A DNA stretch of 11,853 nucleotides from Thermogutta sp. (GCF_014359955.1 NZ_JACIYL010000043.1:1-11853), one strand, 5' to 3'; numbered from the stretch's first letter, positions 1-8,364 are shown. Notes: generated by a model from the letters alone, not told the origin. Numbers and translations: made by a program.

Positions 1-3000
1 CGACTGAATCTCAACGCCCACGGTTCGCTCGTCCAGGCCGACCCGCGGTATTATCAGCAGGACACCCTCAACGTCGATGGTGCTCCCGTGGGAGCAAACT
101 GGATCCTCGCTGCCGGCCCGGACACCAACACCGACGCGTTCCCGGACGGCGAAAATCCCAGCGTGCTGTTTCCAAATCCCGGGACAGCACCCAACGCATT
201 ACGGCACTGGTTCCGCGGGCTTGGCTTTGGTCCGGCGGAGATCAACCTCGGGCCGCTCTTTGAATTGCTCACCAATAGTGGCGGCTCTCCCGGGCCCTGG
301 CAGAATCTCTATGCTATCCTGCTTGTGGGAAGGACCGATCCGCTCCTGGGCCCGATCATGGGCCGTTATGGAGAGCGAACACGCCTGGCGTCCCCGCCGC
401 CGCTTCCGGCAGCAGGACTGGCCGGGCAGCCTGACGCACTCCTGGCCAACAAATTCTTTACTTATCCGCTCGACTGGCGGACTACACTTCCCCAGCCGTT
501 TGGTCCAGGCAATCCCACCATCTACGGCAGTCCGCCCGACATGATGGGCGCCATGTGTGTCGGTCTTGATCTGCGCGGCCGACCGATCTATGTACAGCCG
601 CAGAACCTCTGGGCGGCGGCCGTCACGGATAACCCTTACAAGATCAAACTGACTCGCCGTGGGCGAAAGGGTGTCATTCAATCCGGCCAGCAGGACGCGG
701 TGGATGCCCCGTTCACGCCGGCAGAACTGGAAGCGATCCTCCGTCCCTTCGACCAGGACAGCCGGGATCTCCCGCAGCGCCTCCGCAAGCTGATTCCCGA
801 TCTGGTGCGTGTGCGGCACATGATCACGACGGAGAGTTGGGATCTCCCGGTCGCCGCCCTGGCCGGGAGTTATCGCTGGCGCCAGCAACTGGGGAACCAG
901 CTCCTTCAGAGCATCGTTCAGCGGTTCAATCTGACCGTACCCCAGGACCTGTGGGTGCTTTTCCCGCCCGATGTCCTGGCCGGTTTGCGACTCAACATCA
1001 ATCGGCCACTGGGTGATGGTCTTGATAACAACAATAACGGTGTCATCGATGAACCTGGCGAGGCGATCGCCGGTCAGGATCAATGGGCCTATCGCACAGC
1101 CACTGGCACGACCAGCGCCCTCCCCTTTGATTACGACGGAGATGGCCTCCCGGGGGCCACCGAAGATCCCCATCAGGCCCTGGCCAGGCATCTCTATGTC
1201 CTCATGATGTCGGTGGCTGATTTGAATTTCCTCGATACTCTCACCAGCAGCCGCCTGAACACCGCGCGGATGATCGCCCAGTGGGCCGTCAACACGGTCG
1301 ATTTCCGCGATCGCGACTCGATCATGACGCGATTCGTGTTCGACGAGAACCCGTTTGACGGCTGGAACCCAACCCCCGATCCGCAGCACACAGTATGGGG
1401 CTGTGAACGGCCCGAACTCCTCATCACCGAGACCCTTGCCTTCCATGACCGGCGGACGGAAGACCTCAGCGCGTACGGCTACGCATATCCGCCGGGTACC
1501 AACGATCCCAAAGAAGAAGACCAAGGAGATAACATCAAAGACCTAGATCAGCGTTATCGACCGCAGGGTTCTCTCTTTGTTGAGTTGTACAACCCCTGGT
1601 TTGAAAACGAACCCAGTCCCGGAGAATTCGACGATCCCAACAAGAGCCAGCCGGAACCCCGGCCGGGAGTCGACCTGGCGAAGGTGAATCCGGTCGGTCA
1701 GCCGATCTGGCGAATTATCATCACTCGGGCGGAAGCGGATCCCGATCAACCCGGCCTGGCCAAAGACCCGGATAATCCTGATCCCACCAAACGCCCGCAA
1801 ATCGAACGGGCCGTGTACTTTGTTCCGCGACCCCAAAATGGCTTCCCCGAAGAGGCCAATATCCCCGTCAGCTATTACCCCAGCAATACCTATGCTGGAG
1901 AGATCGACAAGATCCTGCCCGGTCGCTATGCGGTCATCGGTCCAGCCGGCCAACCGGATGGGGACATCACGTTCATCGGCTTCCAACTTGATCAGGGCGA
2001 TCCGAACACTGATCGTTACATCCGCATCCTGAGAAATCAGGTGATCGTCGACAAGAACGGCGACACCCCTCCGCCGGGAATCAATCCTCCGGTGGGCATC
2101 CGGGTTGACCGCGGCTACGTCACGATCGGTGCACTGGCCGGAGACAAGGAAATGCGGCTGAGCGTCTCCGAGCCCACCACCGGTTACGACGAGCTGGAAG
2201 CAACAGAAACCGATGAGGGCGGCCGGCCTATCAAGTACAACCCCGCCACGGGGCGCTATGAAGATCCTCCGGGATCGCCACAGGTCATCGACCAACCCCT
2301 CGATGCCCAGCGAACCGACCTCCAACCCGACGAGGATTGGGACCACCTCTTCGGGCACAACACAACGCGGACACGGTTTCGCATCATTCACCTGCAGCGG
2401 CTGGCCGACCCCACGCAGCCCTATGATCCGATTCTCAACCCGTACCGGACGGTGGATTCCGCCCCGGTGGATCTCACGTGCTTCAACAGCCGAACCAATA
2501 GGGAAGACTTCACCGCCGATGGCCAGGCCCAGATCAGCCATACCGATCCCATCATGTTCCACACGCGGCAGCGTGGCGAGCGAAACGATGATCCGCCTGC
2601 CCTGGACAACAGCAATAACGCGGTTATCCAGGACACCTACCACGACGTCATTCTTTGGAAACAGGAACCGCTCGACAAACCGGTGCAGAATGACGGGGCC
2701 ACGGTGCCTGTGGGGATCTTCAACCGCAGACTCAAGCATACGCTGGGTTATCTGAGTGAACCTTTCGGCACGCCACGGCCAGGACCGGCGCCGTATAACG
2801 GTGATCCCCAGCGTCCCTTCCCGTGGCTCACGTGGCTCAACCGGCCGTACACCAGCGCGACAGAACTTCTCCTGGTGCCGGCTTTGCCCAGCTCCCGACT
2901 GCTCGCTTACGATGCCAACAATTACTACAAGTACTACCGCGTGCCACGGGAGGGCACAAATCCGACGCAGGATCTCAATCCTTACCAACCAGATCCCCAA

Positions 3001-4161
3001 GCCGACCCGATCAGCGATCCGGCAGCCGCGTACGATCCCTATCCTCACCTGACCAATTACTTCTGGTCTGTGGGTGCGGGCACCGGCGGCAGTCCGACGG
3101 CCCCTGAGTTCCATCGCGTCCTGGAGTTTGTGCGGGTGCCCTCCCCGTTCGTGGACACGGAACTCCAGTTGAATCCGGAGACCGCGCAGCGCATCTCGCC
3201 TCCGGCCCCGCCGGGCTCTCCGCCTCATCGTTTCACTCCACCCAACCACATGATTCCGTACTTCCGTGAGCCGGGGCGCATCAATTTGAATACCGTTTAT
3301 GCGCCCCAGGTTTGGGCGGGACTGATCAACCGGCCCGAGCTTATCCTCAATCCTCCCGCCAACTGGTTTGATACCACCAATCCCTATGTGGCACTGTGGC
3401 ACGAATTTCTGGACAGCCGTCGGGGATTCTATGTGCCGCCCAATCAGGGTTTCCCCAGCCTGCCGCCCACGGTGCCCAACACTCCGCTCCTCCCGCCTGA
3501 CTCGTACACCCGACTTCTGCTGAACAATCCAGATTATCCAACGCGGTTTGGCAATCCCTTCCGCAGCTTCGGTGGGTTCAGTAACGTCCCGCCCACAAGC
3601 CCGGTTAATCCCACCAACCCGACTCTCCAGGACGTCATCGGCCGGGAGGTGAACGCCACCCTGCTGCGTGAAAAGGTCGTCCCAAATCCCAACACGGGAC
3701 AGATGGAGTTCACCCACGTGCCCCTCTTCCAGGCACCCAGTACCGATCCGCAGAATCCCTCGCAAAATCATGAATACGAGTACTGCGACATCAATCGCAA
3801 TCCCTTCTTCCGCTATCGAGACCTCATGCGACTCGGCAACCTTGTGACCACGCGGTCCAATGTGTACGCCATTTGGGTAACCATCGGTTACTTCGAAGTG
3901 CAACCGGTGGCTGAGGTCATGCAACCGGATCCACAGACACCAGGCAACTTCCTGGTGAATGGTGTGAGCCTGTCCCCGCAGGAGATCCTCGACATCTATC
4001 CCGACGGCTACATGCTGGGACAGGAGCTGGGCAGTGACACCGGGGACATCAAACGGCACCGGGGATTCTTCCTCTATGACCGTTCGATCCCCGTCGGCTT
4101 CCGCCGGGGCTACGATCTCAACGTCGATCAGGGGCTGTTGATCAAGCGAATTATCGAATAG
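1..4161 (+). CDS. Very large secreted/pilus-associated-type protein, GspK-like C-terminal half (5'-partial)
   Basis: The frame is open from base 1 to the TAG at 4159-4161, giving 1386 visible residues; the true start lies left of the window. Asp/Asn-rich loops occur at residues 339-352 (DGLDNNNNGVIDEP) and 377-382 (DYDGDG), resembling EF-hand or thrombospondin type-3 calcium sites. Residues 419-457 contain LNTARMIAQWAVNTVDFRD followed by a PFDGW segment, a pattern I associate with large planctomycete proteins encoded beside prepilin-like genes. Near the C-terminus are PGRINLNTV (1091-1099) and TTRSNVYAIWVTIGYFEV (from 1283), resembling the NLNT and RSNxY segments of GspK/PulK minor pseudopilins and Verru_Chthon cassette proteins. 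The protein is rich in Pro, Asn and Asp and no membrane segment is visible in this part. Inference: an exported component linked to a type II secretion or type IV pilus-like apparatus. The family name is uncertain; the coding call is secure. Confidence 0.85.
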   Translation, partial: RLNLNAHGSLVQADPRYYQQDTLNVDGAPVGANWILAAGPDTNTDAFPDGENPSVLFPNPGTAPNALRHWFRGLGFGPAEINLGPLFELLTNSGGSPGPWQNLYAILLVGRTDPLLGPIMGRYGERTRLASPPPLPAAGLAGQPDALLANKFFTYPLDWRTTLPQPFGPGNPTIYGSPPDMMGAMCVGLDLRGRPIYVQPQNLWAAAVTDNPYKIKLTRRGRKGVIQSGQQDAVDAPFTPAELEAILRPFDQDSRDLPQRLRKLIPDLVRVRHMITTESWDLPVAALAGSYRWRQQLGNQLLQSIVQRFNLTVPQDLWVLFPPDVLAGLRLNINRPLGDGLDNNNNGVIDEPGEAIAGQDQWAYRTATGTTSALPFDYDGDGLPGATEDPHQALARHLYVLMMSVADLNFLDTLTSSRLNTARMIAQWAVNTVDFRDRDSIMTRFVFDENPFDGWNPTPDPQHTVWGCERPELLITETLAFHDRRTEDLSAYGYAYPPGTNDPKEEDQGDNIKDLDQRYRPQGSLFVELYNPWFENEPSPGEFDDPNKSQPEPRPGVDLAKVNPVGQPIWRIIITRAEADPDQPGLAKDPDNPDPTKRPQIERAVYFVPRPQNGFPEEANIPVSYYPSNTYAGEIDKILPGRYAVIGPAGQPDGDITFIGFQLDQGDPNTDRYIRILRNQVIVDKNGDTPPPGINPPVGIRVDRGYVTIGALAGDKEMRLSVSEPTTGYDELEATETDEGGRPIKYNPATGRYEDPPGSPQVIDQPLDAQRTDLQPDEDWDHLFGHNTTRTRFRIIHLQRLADPTQPYDPILNPYRTVDSAPVDLTCFNSRTNREDFTADGQAQISHTDPIMFHTRQRGERNDDPPALDNSNNAVIQDTYHDVILWKQEPLDKPVQNDGATVPVGIFNRRLKHTLGYLSEPFGTPRPGPAPYNGDPQRPFPWLTWLNRPYTSATELLLVPALPSSRLLAYDANNYYKYYRVPREGTNPTQDLNPYQPDPQADPISDPAAAYDPYPHLTNYFWSVGAGTGGSPTAPEFHRVLEFVRVPSPFVDTELQLNPETAQRISPPAPPGSPPHRFTPPNHMIPYFREPGRINLNTVYAPQVWAGLINRPELILNPPANWFDTTNPYVALWHEFLDSRRGFYVPPNQGFPSLPPTVPNTPLLPPDSYTRLLLNNPDYPTRFGNPFRSFGGFSNVPPTSPVNPTNPTLQDVIGREVNATLLREKVVPNPNTGQMEFTHVPLFQAPSTDPQNPSQNHEYEYCDINRNPFFRYRDLMRLGNLVTTRSNVYAIWVTIGYFEVQPVAEVMQPDPQTPGNFLVNGVSLSPQEILDIYPDGYMLGQELGSDTGDIKRHRGFFLYDRSIPVGFRRGYDLNVDQGLLIKRIIE

Positions 4162-4190
4162 CAGACCGCACCCTGATGGGCTGCAAAGGA

Positions 4191-4197
4191 AAGGAGG
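4191..4197 (+). promoter_or_regulatory. Ribosome binding site of scpB
   Basis: AAGGAGG is a near-perfect Shine-Dalgarno sequence. Three possible start codons follow in one frame: TTG at 4202 (4-base gap), GTG at 4205 (7-base gap) and GTG at 4208 (10-base gap). The 7-base gap is the usual optimum, so GTG 4205 is preferred. Confidence 0.7.
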
Positions 4198-4204
4198 CCG
4201 ATTG

Positions 4205-4972
4205 GTGGTGGCACAGGCGGGCGATTTCCATCCTCCCCCCGACGAATCCCTTCCGGAAGAAGCGGTGACGCTGGAGGAACTTGCTCGAGCGTTTGCCGAG
4301 GCCACCGGTCAACCTTTGAGCAACCGGGCTCCCTCCGCCGAGGCAAGCCCGCCCGAACCCGCGTCCCCAGCTCCCCCTGCTGATAGCGAACCCGTCGCTG
4401 CACCGGCGACGCCGTCGGCCGTCCCGGTCAACCCAAAAAGTATTCTGGAAGCCCTCCTTTTCGTGGGGCATCCTCGCAACGAGTCCCTCTCCCCCGGCCA
4501 GGCCGCCGAAATCATGCGCGGTGTTCGGCCCGACGAAATCGCCGGCCTTGTCGCGGAGCTGAACGCCCAGTACGAGGCGAGCGGTCGGCCCTATCGAATC
4601 GTCTTCGAGCGGGGCGGTTACCGGATGAAGCTTCTCCCCGAGTTCGACGGGCTCCGCGAGGGCTTCTTCGGCAAGGTCCGGCAGGTGCGGCTTTCTCAGC
4701 AGGCCCTGGAAGTCCTGGCAATCGTGGCCTATCGTCAGCCGGTCACTGTGAAAGAAGTCAACCGGCTGCGGGGCAAACCGAGCGGAGCGATCCTCGCGCA
4801 GCTTGTGCGGCGGAACCTCATCTCCGTCACCTATCCCGACGGCGACGCCCGAAAAAGCACCGCCCAATATCGCACCACGCAGCGATTTCTGGAGCTCTTC
4901 AAACTGCAGAGCCTGGAAGATTTGCCACAACTTGGAGAGGCTGACTGGTCAGGCGAAGAAGGCAGCGAATGA
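4205..4972 (+). CDS. scpB: Segregation and condensation protein B (ScpB)
   Basis: ScpB binds the kleisin ScpA and, with SMC, forms the bacterial condensin that compacts and segregates the chromosome in the cytoplasm. The core covers roughly residues 77-243. It begins NPKSILEALLFVGHP, the typical opening of the first winged-helix domain, and the second domain carries the family hallmark LSQQALEVLAIVAYRQP (about 164-180), followed by VTVKEVNRLRG and a closing YRTTQRFLELFKLQSLEDLP. The first 76 or so residues are an Ala/Pro-rich, probably disordered extension that classical ScpB of about 190 residues lacks. The start is GTG, chosen for its spacing from AAGGAGG; TTG 4202 and GTG 4208 are alternatives. 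The gene lies 43 bases after the giant gene on the same strand, so cotranscription is possible. No scpA is present in the window. Identification is strong. Confidence 0.93.
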   Translation: MVAQAGDFHPPPDESLPEEAVTLEELARAFAEATGQPLSNRAPSAEASPPEPASPAPPADSEPVAAPATPSAVPVNPKSILEALLFVGHPRNESLSPGQAAEIMRGVRPDEIAGLVAELNAQYEASGRPYRIVFERGGYRMKLLPEFDGLREGFFGKVRQVRLSQQALEVLAIVAYRQPVTVKEVNRLRGKPSGAILAQLVRRNLISVTYPDGDARKSTAQYRTTQRFLELFKLQSLEDLPQLGEADWSGEEGSE

Positions 4973-5006
4973 GTGGCGACTGCCGTCCGTCTTCTGAGCC
5001 TGCGCG

Positions 5007-5894
5007 TCACGCATCCTTCCCGCGACGGCGATCAAACTCCTTGCGAAGCTGTTCGAATTGCGCGGACAGGGAATCGAGAAAGGCGTCGCCCGTGCCTGTG
5101 AGACGGGCCTCCAGCGGCTCGTAGGGAATGACCCGCGGTGTCGCCGATTCGTGTTCCTCGTGTCCCTCCGGCAAGGGCTCCACGTGGCGGTCGAGAAGCA
5201 CCTCGATGAGGCGACGGAACTGGCGGATCTCGCCGGCCCAGCGGTTGCGTTCTTCGAGAAGCTGTCGCCGCTGATCGGCCAGCATCTCCAGCCACTCCAT
5301 CGCGCGATGCCGGAGGACGCTGACCTCCGCTTCCAGGAGTTCTTTCTGGCGCTGCACCTCGGCCAGTTGCTTCTCCAGATCTTCCGCTTTCTGTTGCCAG
5401 TGTGCCAGCTCACGTTGTGAGACCGTTTGTTCCGAAGATGAGGTGGCGGGGGTCACCGGTTGTGCGGCAGCGCGGAGTTCACCGATCAACTCACGGAGTC
5501 TGGCAAGTTCCTTCTCGCGGTCCTCGGACTGGAGGAGCCGGCGCTGCCACTCTTCCTCCCGGGCCTGCAACTCCCGGGCGCGGCGATCGACTTCGGCCGC
5601 CCGATGTTCGATCTGCTCCCGGAGACGTGCAACTTCCTCCTGCGTTTCCCGGTGCCGGGCCAGTGCCGCCGCCAGTTCCTTCTCCCGGCGAACCAGTGCC
5701 GATTCCCGGTCCCGCAACTCCACGTCGCGTGCCGACTGGATTTTCAGCCATTCCTCGACCGCCGCCCCCAGTTCTTGAAAGGCCCCCTCCATGACGGCCT
5801 GCAGCTCCCGCTGGCCGGCAACCATCTCGTTCAGCCAGCGGTCCACCGCCTCGCGGGGCTCCATGCTGCCAGGGGTTTGCCGAGGGGATTCCAT
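5007..5894 (-). CDS. Coiled-coil protein of unknown function
   Basis: I do not recognise a named family. The 295-residue product is soluble: no signal peptide or membrane segment is visible. It is dominated by charged heptad-like helix in two blocks, about residues 55-143 and 158-236, rich in Glu, Arg, Gln and Leu. A short Pro/Thr/Ser linker near 144-157 separates them. After a Pro/Glu/His-rich stretch (238-260) comes a final amphipathic helix (272-291). The N-terminal 50 residues (AVDRWLNEMVAGQRELQAVMEG and following) look like a separate helical segment. The gene converges on scpB with 34 bases between stops. ATG 5894 has no clear Shine-Dalgarno; an internal ATG at 5862-5864 (residue 11) is an equally possible start. 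The architecture suits a structural or scaffold role, but coiled coils alone do not define function, and proximity to scpB is not evidence of a link since the genes are convergent. Confidence 0.8.
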   Translation of the reverse strand: MESPRQTPGSMEPREAVDRWLNEMVAGQRELQAVMEGAFQELGAAVEEWLKIQSARDVELRDRESALVRREKELAAALARHRETQEEVARLREQIEHRAAEVDRRARELQAREEEWQRRLLQSEDREKELARLRELIGELRAAAQPVTPATSSSEQTVSQRELAHWQQKAEDLEKQLAEVQRQKELLEAEVSVLRHRAMEWLEMLADQRRQLLEERNRWAGEIRQFRRLIEVLLDRHVEPLPEGHEEHESATPRVIPYEPLEARLTGTGDAFLDSLSAQFEQLRKEFDRRRGKDA

Positions 5895-5976
5895 AGACGA
5901 TCAGACGTTGTTTCCAGGTGGCGAAACCGCCCAACCGGGATGGGTGATACCCGGCTCGGACTTCGGGATCGCCACA

Positions 5977-5992
5977 ACAGAGAGAACTCTGT
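5977..5992. promoter_or_regulatory. 16-base palindrome, possible operator
   Basis: ACAGAG and CTCTGT form perfect 6-bp inverted arms around AGAA. It lies 82 bases upstream of the minus-strand coiled-coil gene start, a suitable position for a regulator site. No motif family is recognised, and a palindrome this short can arise by chance. Confidence 0.2.
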
Positions 5993-6074
5993 GAGTACCC
6001 GGTCGCTGCACCCTCCGATTCGAAAAGACCAGTCGACTCAATCGTTGCCGCCTATCAGTGGTATTTCAGTCGCA

Positions 6075-6089
6075 GTGAAAACGATTCAC
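6075..6089. promoter_or_regulatory. 15-base inverted repeat, possible operator
   Basis: GTGAA and TTCAC are perfect 5-bp arms around AACGA. A nearby TTTCA (6064-6068) also pairs with the TGAAA overlapping the left arm. The site lies in the shared upstream region of two divergent genes. It is short and could be accidental. Confidence 0.18.
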
Positions 6090-6261
6090 ATCCAATAGGT
6101 TAGGGGAACCAATGCGCTCTCATTGCAGGCATCACGCCCGCGCGCAGAGAAATACCTGGTGCGCGAACGGTGGGATTCTTCTTTCCCCACAACTTCGAGG
6201 ACCGTGCCACTCGCTATGACTAGTCTAGGTCACAAAACAGGCCGCGGCAAATGCGGAAGGT

Positions 6262-6290
6262 TTGATTTCCAGTCATCGTGGTGTTAAAAC
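6262..6290 (+). promoter_or_regulatory. Weak sigma-70-like promoter candidate for the oxidoreductase
   Basis: TTGATT (6262-6267) and TAAACC-like TAAAAC (6285-6290) are separated by 17 bases, each matching 4 of 6 consensus positions. The pair lies about 68 bases before the ATG of the oxidoreductase. Planctomycete promoters are poorly defined, so this is only a candidate. Confidence 0.25.
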
Positions 6291-6344
6291 TACCAGCAAA
6301 CCCTGTCCTGTGCGAACGCTGTGACCCACCCTTTCCATCGCATT

Positions 6345-6351
6345 GAGGAGG
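6345..6351 (+). promoter_or_regulatory. Ribosome binding site of the oxidoreductase gene
   Basis: GAGGAGG ends 7 bases before the ATG at 6359, optimal spacing, and fixes the start of the Tat-signal oxidoreductase. Confidence 0.75.
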
Positions 6352-6358
6352 CATACCT

Positions 6359-7684
6359 ATGAACGACTTCCCCACCCAAAGCCAACAGGACACACGGCGG
6401 AATTTCCTCAAGAAGGGTTCCCTGGCCACGGGTCTGGTTTTGTTATCGCCGAACATACCGGCTGTGCACGCCGCGGGGAGCGACGTCGTGAAAATTGCCC
6501 TTTCCGGATGCGGCGGCCGGGGAACGGGCGCAGCGGCGGACGCGATGTCGAACAAAGTGGGCGTTCAGGTGCGGCTGATCGCGCTTCATGACGCCTTCCC
6601 GGAACGCCTGGAGGCGAGCTATCAGGCCCTCAAAGGCCGGTTCGGCGATCAGGTGGACGTTCCCCCGGAACGCCGCTTCACCGACCTGGACGGCTATCAG
6701 AAGCTCATGGAAACCGACGCCGACATCGTCCTCCTCTGTAGTCCGCCGGGATTTCGACCCATTCATTACGAGGCTGCCGTTAAGGCCGGAAAACACGTCT
6801 TCATGGAAAAACCGCTGGCCGTGGATGCCCCGGGAGTCCGCCGCATCATGGCCACCAACGAAGAAGCCAAGAAAAAAGGCCTTCGCGTCGCCGTGGGACA
6901 CCACCTCCGGCACGAAGTCAAACACAAGGAAATGATCCGCCGTATCTGGGATGGCGAAATCGGACGCATCAAGTACCTGCGGGCGTACTTCAACTCCAGC
7001 GGTGTTTGGGTGCGCCCGCGTAAACCAGGACAGACCGAGATGCAGTACCAGGTCAACAACTGGTACTACTTCACCTGGCTGTCGGGCGACCACATCGTGG
7101 AACAGCATGTCCACGACCTCGATGTCCTCAACTGGATGATGGGCAACAAGCATCCGGTCTCCGCACAGGGGATGGGCGGTCGCCAGTTCCGAATCGGGAA
7201 AGATTACGGCGAAATCTACGATCATCACGCCGTCGAGTTCACCTATGAAGACGGTACCCGTGCCTACAGTTACTGCCGCCACATTCCCGGCTGCTGGGAC
7301 AGCTTCTCCGAACACGCTCATGGCACGAAGGGTTACGTCAGTATTGAAGGCCACGGTCACGCCATCATCCACGTGGAGGGGAAGGAACCCGTGAGAGTCG
7401 AGCGCGGGCCGGATGGACATCAATTGGAGTGGAACGACTTTCTCGCCGCATTTCAGGCAGGACAGCCCTACAACGAAGTGGATCACACCATCCTGGGAAC
7501 CATGACCGCCATCCTCGGACGCATGGCGACGTACTCCGGCCAAATCGTCACATGGGATGAGGCGATCAATTCAAAGGTGGATCTGTCGCCGTCGGGCTAC
7601 ACGTGGGATAGCGTGCCGCAACCCAAACCGGGCCCGGATGGGATTTATCCCTGCGCCATGCCGGGCCAGACGAAAGCCTACTGA
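6359..7684 (+). CDS. Tat-exported Gfo/Idh/MocA family oxidoreductase
   Basis: The 441-residue product is a predicted NAD(P)-dependent dehydrogenase acting on a sugar, polyol or related compound outside the cytoplasm. Its N-terminus has a twin-arginine motif (TRRNFLKKG, residues 12-20), a short hydrophobic stretch (about 22-30) and a plausible cleavage after VHA (36-38), so it should be exported folded with its cofactor. A Rossmann fold follows: VVKIALSGCGGRGTGAA (43-59) is the dinucleotide-binding loop, with LLCSPP at 125-130. EKP at 150-152 carries the family's conserved lysine, and HVHDLDVLNW (250-259) is the typical active-site helix. The C-terminal domain (from about 190) has the usual beta-sheet signature, including YEDGTRAYSYCRH. 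Length is normal for the planctomycete Tat-bearing group. A strong ribosome binding site sets the start. It stands alone between divergent and convergent neighbours. The substrate cannot be read from sequence. Confidence 0.93.
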   Translation: MNDFPTQSQQDTRRNFLKKGSLATGLVLLSPNIPAVHAAGSDVVKIALSGCGGRGTGAAADAMSNKVGVQVRLIALHDAFPERLEASYQALKGRFGDQVDVPPERRFTDLDGYQKLMETDADIVLLCSPPGFRPIHYEAAVKAGKHVFMEKPLAVDAPGVRRIMATNEEAKKKGLRVAVGHHLRHEVKHKEMIRRIWDGEIGRIKYLRAYFNSSGVWVRPRKPGQTEMQYQVNNWYYFTWLSGDHIVEQHVHDLDVLNWMMGNKHPVSAQGMGGRQFRIGKDYGEIYDHHAVEFTYEDGTRAYSYCRHIPGCWDSFSEHAHGTKGYVSIEGHGHAIIHVEGKEPVRVERGPDGHQLEWNDFLAAFQAGQPYNEVDHTILGTMTAILGRMATYSGQIVTWDEAINSKVDLSPSGYTWDSVPQPKPGPDGIYPCAMPGQTKAY

Positions 7685-7728
7685 CACCACCCCGAACAGG
7701 GCGCTTTTGCCGCACAATTCAATTCAAA

Positions 7729-7758
7729 CGGCGGTGGCCGGGTCAATTTCCGCCGGCC
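7729..7758. terminator. GC-rich hairpin between convergent genes
   Basis: Two mutually exclusive stems can form: GGCCGG (7736-7741) with CCGGCC (7753-7758), and CGGCGG (7729-7734) with CCGCCG (7750-7755). It lies 45 bases past the oxidoreductase stop and overlaps the last codons of the minus-strand membrane protein gene. No T-run follows, so it is not a canonical intrinsic terminator. Confidence 0.25.
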
Positions 7759-8354
7759 CTCGGTGGGGATTCTCCGCCATTTGAACTGGCTTCGGGAAAG
7801 GCCTGTGAGGTCGGAATCAGCCGACCAAAACACCGCTCGTAGAGCGGCGTCCACGGGGAACTATCCCGACCTCCCGCGGCCAGAGTTACAAAATCGACGC
7901 GGCCTTCCCACAGTTCGGGCTCGGAGAAGACCCGTGCGGGAGGATGGATTTTTTCCCGGCGAACCCACTGCCAGAGCTGCCAGATCTGTCGCCACCCCAG
8001 TCGGTGAACCCAGCACAGTTCCAGAAAGAGGAGCCAGCGGCTGGTGTACGGGCGGCGACTGCGGAATCGGTCCATAATCCAGACAACCATGCCCAGCACA
8101 GCAACAAACGCCAGGAATCCCAGGATATACCATTTCCAGTGGCTTCCTGGCAGCACGTCTCCCGTTTGCCGCCTTTGGAACTCCCTCCGCAGGAGTTCCA
8201 GGGGGGCCCTGTGTTGGCCCCACGCTTCGTGTCCGGATGCGAGGAGGCCCAGCACTATCGCCAAAAGGCCATGCCGCAGAAGCGCCGACTGGCGCACCAT
8301 CCTTTTGTAGAGCCGGTGAAGTCGGAACAATAAACGTTTTCGATTCCACGACAT
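7743..8354 (-). CDS. Membrane protein of unknown function, second gene of HEAT-protein unit
   Basis: I do not recognise the family. The 203-residue product has a basic N-terminus (residues 1-27) followed by a hydrophobic stretch (about 28-46) ending AWGQ, which could be a signal peptide or signal anchor. A clear membrane helix follows at about 74-94 (WYILGFLAFVAVLGMVVWIM). A Trp- and Arg-rich segment (104-133) comes next, then a polar C-terminal tail. The ATG at 8352-8354 starts 10 bases after the stop of the HEAT-repeat gene, with a weak AGGAC overlapping that stop, so the two are probably cotranscribed and translationally coupled. An internal ATG (8298-8300, residue 19) would give a more ordinary signal peptide but lacks a ribosome binding site. 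A membrane partner of the HEAT protein is a reasonable inference from context only. Confidence 0.72.
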   Translation of the reverse strand: MSWNRKRLLFRLHRLYKRMVRQSALLRHGLLAIVLGLLASGHEAWGQHRAPLELLRREFQRRQTGDVLPGSHWKWYILGFLAFVAVLGMVVWIMDRFRSRRPYTSRWLLFLELCWVHRLGWRQIWQLWQWVRREKIHPPARVFSEPELWEGRVDFVTLAAGGRDSSPWTPLYERCFGRLIPTSQAFPEASSNGGESPPRAGGN

Positions 8355-8364
8355 GGTAAACGTC

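Larger units (their letters stand above)
5895..6358. other. 464-base intergenic region between divergent genes
   Basis: No convincing coding region lies here; the frames crossing it are tails of antisense shadows of the flanking gene. It separates divergently transcribed genes, so it should hold promoters for both. It contains two small palindromes (5977-5992 and 6075-6089), a weak hairpin (GTGGG 6170-6174 with CCCAC 6186-6190) and a weak promoter-like pair near 6262-6290. No tRNA or recognisable riboswitch was seen by eye. Confidence 0.6.

Noticed and set aside
199..1524. 441-codon open frame on the minus strand near the left edge
   Set aside because: It is another in-register antisense shadow of the giant gene, explained by the same codon avoidance; the plus-strand protein has coherent motifs.
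1543..4305. 920-codon open frame on the minus strand antisense to the giant gene
   Set aside because: It is in codon register with the plus-strand gene, so its stops would require TTA, CTA or TCA codons in that gene, which this genome avoids. Its left end falls at a rare CTA in the real gene. Its protein shows no recognisable domain.
4151..4930. 259-codon open frame antisense to scpB
   Set aside because: scpB has clear family motifs on the plus strand; the antisense frame has none and is a shadow.
5460..6098. Plus-strand open frame across the coiled-coil gene and the intergenic region
   Set aside because: It is mostly antisense to the coiled-coil gene; the protein has no recognisable pattern and its extension beyond 5894 is low-quality noncoding sequence.
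6443..7543. 366-codon open frame antisense to the oxidoreductase
   Set aside because: It is in register with a well-supported Gfo/Idh/MocA gene and has no independent domain or ribosome binding site.
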